Part shown: piece after piece, positions 41,059-45,716 of the stretch
Layout: each line of letters begins with the position of its first letter
How positions within the stretch are numbered: position 1 is the first letter of the stretch
NCBI GenBank assembly: GCA_947074235.1
Contig: CAMTOV010000006.1
Span: 1-45,716 of the forward strand
Direction: 5' to 3'
Length of the DNA: 45,716 nt
Source: an uncultured Bacteroides sp.
GTDB lineage: Bacteria > Bacteroidota > Bacteroidia > Bacteroidales > Bacteroidaceae
Notes under the pieces: model-generated
Told to the model about the DNA's origin: nothing
Database searches by the model: none
The model's input: only the letters and a program-made list of their open reading frames with translations
Position numbers and translations under genes: made by a program

Positions 41059-43686
41059 TTACAAACCTAATGCCGTGTTTATACGAAGTATCATGTCTCT
41101 ATAATGATATTTCGTAGCTATATCTTGTGTGTTCAATCTGCTCTGTAGCAAATCCTTGATACGTAGCAATTCGCCTCGCTTCACTGAAATTGCATCGGAT
41201 GCACGATTAATTTGTGTACCATAAAAGTTAAGTTCACGTCTAGCATTCTGATTACCTTTAATACCACAATGTGCATGTCCCTCGCCTGAGCAAAAGGATT
41301 GCTGATTGTCTAGTAAGAAATGATGATCAGTTATATTTTTATTAATTATATTCACACCTTCGCTTTCGGATGCAGCAGTGATAAGCACATCTACAAAATT
41401 CTTTTGCAAAGCTCGTGTCATTACATCAGGGGTCATTCCTTTTTCGGTAGCTGCAAATATCCCTTTATGCAAACCATCCATTAAGTCTACAGCAGTAAAA
41501 GCATTCTTACCATTCTGAGTTTCATTCTCTAACATTCTCAATAAGCGCTTATTAGAGAGCAAATCCCACATAATATAAAACTGTGCATTCTTTAAAATTT
41601 GAGTTGGAGCAGTTTCTACTATACCCAGTGGGGTATTCTTTAGTAGATAAGTATATTCACTCACTTTTGCATCAAACAGCCACGTGGGGTAACAAAGCAC
41701 CTCTTCTAATAAGAATTTTAAAGACTCTTGTTGCTTTTCTTTCTCAACAAAAGTATAAGTTCGTTGACCATCTCCTATCGTTGTGTTTTCTAGATAGATG
41801 CCACCAATATTGGTAAGTACATGATACATGTAATTATTCCATTGGTTGATGATAGCATTGTATAAGCGAGAAGCTTCTTCGTAGGTTTGTCCTTTCTCTC
41901 CCGTAGTAGACCAGTTGATTATTTCGGGTACAATGCGTTTTAAATTGGCTATACCAAGACGAGATGAAGTAATAGGATCATCTCCTAAATCTTCGCTTTG
42001 AGCACGAGGATCTACTGCATCGCGTATATCTTGCGCTTCGCTATATTTATATATTCTACCGGTATGATTACTTAAGAAATCTTGAAGAATATGCTTTTCT
42101 GTTTCTGCATCTGGCGTGGCATACCAGCGATATCCGTATTCGATAGCAAACAAATCATAAGCTCCTATATTGGGAGATACAGATGTTACACCATCACCGG
42201 GTTGAGCCACATAGTTATAACGAGCGTAATCCATGATAGACGAAGAGGTAGAGTTCACCTTATCGGTAAAGTCTTTAGAGCGTAGTGACTCTGTAGAGTA
42301 TGCCCACGACCCCATCATGTTGTGACGAAGCCCTAGCGAGTGACCAACTTCATGACAAGCCACAAAGCGCATAGCATCACCCATTATTTCATCAGGAAGC
42401 TTTGTGCCACGCACTTCAGGACGAATAGCGCCTGTTTGCACTGTGTTCCACTCTTGCAATATCTGCACCAAATTGTGCCACCAGATAATATCTGCTTCTA
42501 ATATTTCGCCCGAACGAGGATCGAGGATAGATGGTCCCATTGCATTTGAGCGAGTTGATGCTGCATAAGTCACTACCGAGTAGTTTACATCATCCATATC
42601 AATACCCATATCATCGGTAATCTCTATTGCTTGAATTGCATTTTTGAAACCAGCTTTTTCAAAAGCCACCTGCCAATCTTCGATGCCTTGCTTTATATAT
42701 TTTCGCCATTGCGGAGGAGTAGAGTTATCGATATAAAACACGATTGGTTTAGCCGGCTCCACCAACTCTCCTCTTAAGTATCGTTGACGATCTTCAACTC
42801 TAGGCTCTAATCGCCATCTGGTGATAAAGCTTTTCTTATCTACTCTTTGTTGCTCATCGCTATAGCTCAACAAGGGATTTGTGAAATATCCCACACGTGC
42901 ATTGCTATATCGTCCCATCATAGGTTTCTCGGGTAGAAGAAGCAAAGAAGAGGTTACTTCGACAGTTACATTGGCACTAGCAGCACCGTTAGACACACGT
43001 GTAGTAAGTTCTGAAGTGGCTACAATATTGTTTTCAAACGATTTGATAGAAAGAATACGAGAAAGTGGTTTGATAGAGGACGAACCTACATTTATATTAG
43101 TAAATACGTTATTGATACTTGTTTCGGTGCCATCATAAATATCATTTACACGAATCACTGCAGCTGTTCCATCACCATTATAGGCATCTATTTTGAAAGC
43201 TGTAATCAAAGGAGATATGTAATTATCGCGAACGGATTGACTGATAGCATCTCCTTGAGGTGTATGAGGCAACGGACGAACTTGTCTTACCAACAAGCGA
43301 TTGTTATCTTGGTCAAGTTCAAAGCGAATCATCTGATTATCATAATTGATTCCTTTGTTTACACCAGCCTCATTCAACTCTTCGGGCACACGTTGCAGTT
43401 TATTCACCACTAGCATGTCACGACCAAGTAGATTCAATGGTACTTCAAAGAAGTAGTCTGTGCCTCTTTGAAAAACATTAAACAATCCTTCATCAGTAGG
43501 ATTATTATTGGATGTGAGTATATCGTAAGCTGATTTTGATTTTGAATCAGTGAAGGAGATTGTAGTTCTACGCTTTCTGCTTGAAGACTCAGAGTTTGTA
43601 GTAGTTGATTTAGCATATATAGTAACAGGCTCAAAAAATAAAGCCCCGATGGCTACTATGGCCAATAAGACATTTTTTAATCTCAT
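41059..43686 (-). CDS. HExxH zinc metalloprotease (DUF5117/DUF5118/DUF4953 type)
   Basis: An 875-residue secreted metalloprotease. Signal peptide about residues 1-25 (ending TIYAK). N-terminal DUF5118/DUF5117-like beta-rich regions to about residue 380. The metzincin-like zinc site is HEVGHSLGLRH (HExxHxxGxxH, about residue 430), with a Met-turn SIMDYARYN about 45 residues later. This family is widespread in Bacteroidetes, where the substrates are mostly unknown. The ATG at 43686 (MRLKNVLLAIVAIG) gives a proper signal peptide; an ATG nine codons upstream adds polar residues. A consensus promoter precedes it. Confidence 0.92.
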   Translation of the reverse strand: MRLKNVLLAIVAIGALFFEPVTIYAKSTTTNSESSSRKRRTTISFTDSKSKSAYDILTSNNNPTDEGLFNVFQRGTDYFFEVPLNLLGRDMLVVNKLQRVPEELNEAGVNKGINYDNQMIRFELDQDNNRLLVRQVRPLPHTPQGDAISQSVRDNYISPLITAFKIDAYNGDGTAAVIRVNDIYDGTETSINNVFTNINVGSSSIKPLSRILSIKSFENNIVATSELTTRVSNGAASANVTVEVTSSLLLLPEKPMMGRYSNARVGYFTNPLLSYSDEQQRVDKKSFITRWRLEPRVEDRQRYLRGELVEPAKPIVFYIDNSTPPQWRKYIKQGIEDWQVAFEKAGFKNAIQAIEITDDMGIDMDDVNYSVVTYAASTRSNAMGPSILDPRSGEILEADIIWWHNLVQILQEWNTVQTGAIRPEVRGTKLPDEIMGDAMRFVACHEVGHSLGLRHNMMGSWAYSTESLRSKDFTDKVNSTSSSIMDYARYNYVAQPGDGVTSVSPNIGAYDLFAIEYGYRWYATPDAETEKHILQDFLSNHTGRIYKYSEAQDIRDAVDPRAQSEDLGDDPITSSRLGIANLKRIVPEIINWSTTGEKGQTYEEASRLYNAIINQWNNYMYHVLTNIGGIYLENTTIGDGQRTYTFVEKEKQQESLKFLLEEVLCYPTWLFDAKVSEYTYLLKNTPLGIVETAPTQILKNAQFYIMWDLLSNKRLLRMLENETQNGKNAFTAVDLMDGLHKGIFAATEKGMTPDVMTRALQKNFVDVLITAASESEGVNIINKNITDHHFLLDNQQSFCSGEGHAHCGIKGNQNARRELNFYGTQINRASDAISVKRGELLRIKDLLQSRLNTQDIATKYHYRDMILRINTALGL

Positions 43687-43745
43687 ACAAGAATAGTTTT
43701 CGTTTAATTTCAAGAGTGTACTTCGTTTTTCAAAGTATTCAATTG

Positions 43746-43777
43746 CAAATTTACCTCAACTATCATTATGTTACAAA
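43746..43777 (-). promoter_or_regulatory. Promoter of the metalloprotease gene
   Basis: Leftward TTTG (43777-43774), a 20-nt spacer and TAAATTTG (43753-43746) match the Bacteroidetes consensus; the start codon is 60 bp downstream at 43686. Confidence 0.75.
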
Positions 43778-43790
43778 TATCCTAATATTA

Positions 43791-43815
43791 TTTGGTATTA
43801 ATTACAAATACCAAA
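43791..43815. promoter_or_regulatory. Inverted repeat upstream of the metalloprotease promoter
   Basis: TTTGGTATT (43791-43799) and its complement AATACCAAA (43807-43815), 7 nt apart, begin 13 bp upstream of the -33 box: a suitable activator or repressor site. The rest of the 531-bp gap 43687-44217 is AT-rich DNA with no ORF or RNA gene I can support, apart from the terminator at 44138. Confidence 0.45.
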
Positions 43816-44130
43816 CAAATTCACACTATAAAGCACTGAAAATAAAAATTTTAACCTCTTAAAGGCTACAGCAGTTATTTATATTAATTTTAGATAAGAC
43901 AATTGCTACAAACCCATCTACAACCTGCCTAAGCATCTATGCATTATATTTTTTTATAAAGTAATACTTAAAAACACCAATATTAAATATAACATTTGGC
44001 ATTTAAAATTTTAACAATATCATTATACCTATTATCTGTCAACAAATTAAGTAAAAACAGAGAGTATGAAGACGATATCATTTTTCGATTGCAGATAATG
44101 CATCATCATTATATACATTAGGCAATGCAT

Positions 44131-44165
44131 AAAAAAAGCCCGAATAGCCATAAAGCTATTCGGGC
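44131..44165 (-). terminator. Rho-independent terminator after the small barrel gene
   Basis: An 11-bp GC-containing stem GCCCGAATAGC (44138-44148 with 44155-44165), a 6-nt loop and seven leftward T residues (44137-44131), 52 nt past the stop. Confidence 0.92.
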
Positions 44166-44217
44166 ACAGTGATATTTTCTATTGTCTAATTGGTCTACAA
44201 CAGTAGTATAACTAAGA

Positions 44218-44775
44218 TTAGAAGCGGCAACGAACACCTACTTGACCAACTCCCAATTGACCTACACCTAGTTCAGCGAAACCAGCAATGTTGTTTCCTA
44301 CCTCTATACCAATAGGTGATACTTGCCAAGCGAAACAGATTTTAGAATCTTTCTCTCCACAAAAATTATCACTATAACGAGATACACCTAGAGCTACAGC
44401 CGAATATAAAGTAAAGATATTGCCATGAAGCCATTCAGCCTTTGCGCGAGGCATAATTGTGTAATAATTCATCTTTTGCTTACCTAAACCAACCCAATCC
44501 TTGTGTCTGTTAGAATAAGAAAATACTCCACCTATACCAAAAACTTGAGTCAGACGATAGTTGTAGGTTAAACTAAGAGTACCAAATGATGAGTCATTAT
44601 TTGATTTAATTCCACCCATTCCCAACCACATAGATGAGTATGCATCAACCCAGTCTGAAGTAGGAACAATGCCGTAACCTATTGACACTTCGTGTCTTTT
44701 AAAATCATTTTGTGCAGAAAGTGCAAATACTACTGAAAATAATACAGCAATACATAACGTAGTTTTTTTAATCAT
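44218..44775 (-). CDS. Small outer-membrane beta-barrel protein
   Basis: A 185-residue protein with a Sec signal peptide (about residues 1-21, ending ALSAQ). The mature part shows alternating polar/apolar strands with Gly and aromatic residues (FGTLSLTYNYRLTQVFGIGG, YYTIMPRAKAEWL, ELGVGQLGVGQVGVRCRF), ending in Phe as an outer-membrane barrel signal. It resembles the outer-membrane beta-barrel (OmpW/porin-like, about 8 strands) group, with no recognisable specific function. Two Cys in the loop near FCGEKDSKICF might form a disulfide. A single gene with its own terminator, divergent from the helicase gene. Confidence 0.85.
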   Translation of the reverse strand: MIKKTTLCIAVLFSVVFALSAQNDFKRHEVSIGYGIVPTSDWVDAYSSMWLGMGGIKSNNDSSFGTLSLTYNYRLTQVFGIGGVFSYSNRHKDWVGLGKQKMNYYTIMPRAKAEWLHGNIFTLYSAVALGVSRYSDNFCGEKDSKICFAWQVSPIGIEVGNNIAGFAELGVGQLGVGQVGVRCRF

Positions 44776-44801
44776 TGTGTTGTTTATTTTATAATTCGAT
44801 G

Positions 44802-44809
44802 CAAATGTA
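44802..44809 (-). promoter_or_regulatory. Candidate -7 box for the small barrel gene
   Basis: Leftward TACATTTG matches TAnnTTTG, 26 bp before the ATG at 44775; TTTG at 44828-44825 is closer (15 nt) than the usual -33 spacing. Confidence 0.4.
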
Positions 44810-44898
44810 ACCTTTTTAATTTTACAAATGTGTATTAATTAAAATATATGTAAAAATCACAAAGCAAGATTTTGTTTACAAAGTATCACATAATCTTT

Positions 44899-44906
44899 TA
44901 TCTTTG
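44899..44906 (+). promoter_or_regulatory. Candidate -7 box for the UvrD/RecB-like helicase gene
   Basis: TATCTTTG matches TAnnTTTG, 22 bp before the ATG; TTTG at 44871-44874 gives a 24-nt spacer. Confidence 0.45.
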
Positions 44907-44928
44907 TCATAAATTCAAAAATCAGTTT

Positions 44929-45716
44929 ATGGAACTCGTAGTATATAAAGCGTCAGCCGGCTCAGGAAAGACTTTTACTTTGGCTGTTGAATATATCAAA
45001 ATGCTTATCAATAATCCGCGTGCCTACCGACAAATATTGGCGGTAACCTTCACCAACAAAGCTACAACCGAGATGAAAGAGCGCATCTTGAGTCAGCTAT
45101 TTGGTATCTGGAAAAGCGATCCTGACTCTGACTCTTATCTGAAAAAGCTAATGGAAGATACCGGCAGAAGCGAAAGTGAAATACGCACAGCCGCTGGAAC
45201 TGCACTAAACTATATGCTGCACGATTACAGCCGTTTTAGAGTAGAAACTATCGACTCGTTTTTTCAATCGGTGATGCGCAACTTGGCTCGCGAACTAGAG
45301 TTGAGCCCCAACTTAAATATAGAGCTCAACAACATGGAGGTGTTGAGCGACTCTGTAGACAGCATGATTGAGAAGCTAGACATCACCTCTGCTACCCTAG
45401 CCTGGCTACTCGAATATATCAACGAGCGCATTGCCGATGATAAGCGTTGGAATGTAGCTCAAGAAATTAAAAAGTTTGGGCGCAACATATTCGATGAAGG
45501 TTATATTGAAAAAGGCAAGATGCTCCGTGAGAAATTGAAGAATAACCCCGGATTGCTTGGCGCATATCGCAAAGAACTCAAAGAGATGCAAGATGCAGCA
45601 ATCGACCAAATGGCTGGTTTCTCCGATCACTTCTTTCAGACAATTGAGGAGAATGAATTTACTGAAGATGACTTTAAACTCAAGTCTAAGGGTATTTGCA
45701 GCTATTTCAGAAAGCT
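44929..45716 (+). CDS. UvrD/RecB-type ATP-dependent helicase-nuclease, 3'-truncated by window edge
   Basis: The frame is open from the ATG at 44929 to the last base (262 codons visible). It begins MELVVYKASAGSGKTFTLAV, a superfamily 1 Walker A (ASAGSGKT), followed by helicase motif Ia AVTFTNKATTEMKERIL and the RVETIDSFFQSVMRNLARE segment seen in RecB/AddA-type proteins. The remainder, with motifs II-VI and any nuclease domain, lies beyond the window. In Bacteroides the matching gene usually encodes a roughly 1,000-residue exodeoxyribonuclease V subunit-like protein next to an AddB-like PD-(D/E)XK partner; that cannot be checked here. Likely role: double-strand break end processing. Confidence 0.92.
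   Translation, partial: MELVVYKASAGSGKTFTLAVEYIKMLINNPRAYRQILAVTFTNKATTEMKERILSQLFGIWKSDPDSDSYLKKLMEDTGRSESEIRTAAGTALNYMLHDYSRFRVETIDSFFQSVMRNLARELELSPNLNIELNNMEVLSDSVDSMIEKLDITSATLAWLLEYINERIADDKRWNVAQEIKKFGRNIFDEGYIEKGKMLREKLKNNPGLLGAYRKELKEMQDAAIDQMAGFSDHFFQTIEENEFTEDDFKLKSKGICSYFRK

Noticed and set aside
43991-44022. Possible third, partial copy of the dispersed repeat (CATTTGGCA...TTTTAACA)
   Set aside because: It resembles only the left part of copy 2 and needs a gap; in such AT-rich DNA this is not convincing.
1-45716. CRISPR arrays, insertion sequences, phage or conjugative genes
   Set aside because: No regularly spaced direct repeats, transposase or integrase motifs, or terminal inverted repeats flanking an ORF were seen.

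Overview
The window is AT-rich chromosomal DNA from a member of the Bacteroidota, most likely a Bacteroidales species close to Bacteroides. The evidence is the mix of phylum-typical families (a lipid-anchored TamA-like protein, DUF4296, DUF5686, DUF4251, DUF3332, a T9SS-plug/DUF5103 protein, DUF4492 next to cydAB, a DksA-like protein with a degenerate zinc finger) together with repeated copies of the Bacteroidetes -7 promoter box TAnnTTTG. Three of these boxes have a TTTG -33 box exactly 20 nt upstream. I see no transposase, integrase, phage gene or CRISPR array; this looks like core genome.

Layout. 1-5150: 3' end of ileS, a DksA/TraR-like gene, lspA, a DUF4296 lipoprotein and a small conserved-looking ORF, all rightward. 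5102-8356: a SpoU/TrmH-type RNA methyltransferase (leftward) divergent from tamL. 8433-11654: leftward DUF3332 lipoprotein, tRNA-Ser(GCU), and an esterase-MFS transporter pair. 11793-16599: a rightward four-gene export operon (TolC, HlyD, two ABC-2 permeases) with no ATPase. 16609-18968: divergent EamA and MATE transporters. 19044-21682: a tightly packed envelope cluster (OmpA-like lipoprotein, monofunctional transglycosylase, T9SS-plug-family protein). 21832-24386: leftward carboxyltransferase/biotinyl-like protein and an ECF sigma factor. 24621-28138: M16 protease and DUF4251 protein. 28146-30906: TRIC channel, a WecB-like epimerase that has lost catalytic residues, and a GT2 glycosyltransferase. 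31009-35861: DUF5686 outer-membrane protein, rarA and a D-2-hydroxyacid dehydrogenase, probably one operon. 36056-39065: leftward DUF4492-cydA-cydB operon for cytochrome bd oxidase. 39325-45716: acyl-CoA ligase, a HExxH zinc metalloprotease, a small beta-barrel protein, and the 5' end of a UvrD/RecB-type helicase cut by the window edge.

How the genes fit together. Much of the window serves the cell envelope: lipoprotein maturation (LspA), outer-membrane assembly (TamL), peptidoglycan polymerisation (MtgA), several lipoproteins and barrels, and small-molecule export. The rest is translation (IleRS, tRNA-Ser, RNA methylation), micro-aerobic respiration (CydAB), genome maintenance (RarA, RecB-like helicase) and central metabolism.

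I did not find a clear new multi-gene system. The observations most worth checking are a dispersed 86-bp palindromic intergenic repeat present twice, the epimerase homologue without two of its catalytic residues, the ATPase-less ABC-2 export operon, a transcription terminator lying inside a convergent gene's coding end, and several well-placed inverted repeats in promoter regions.
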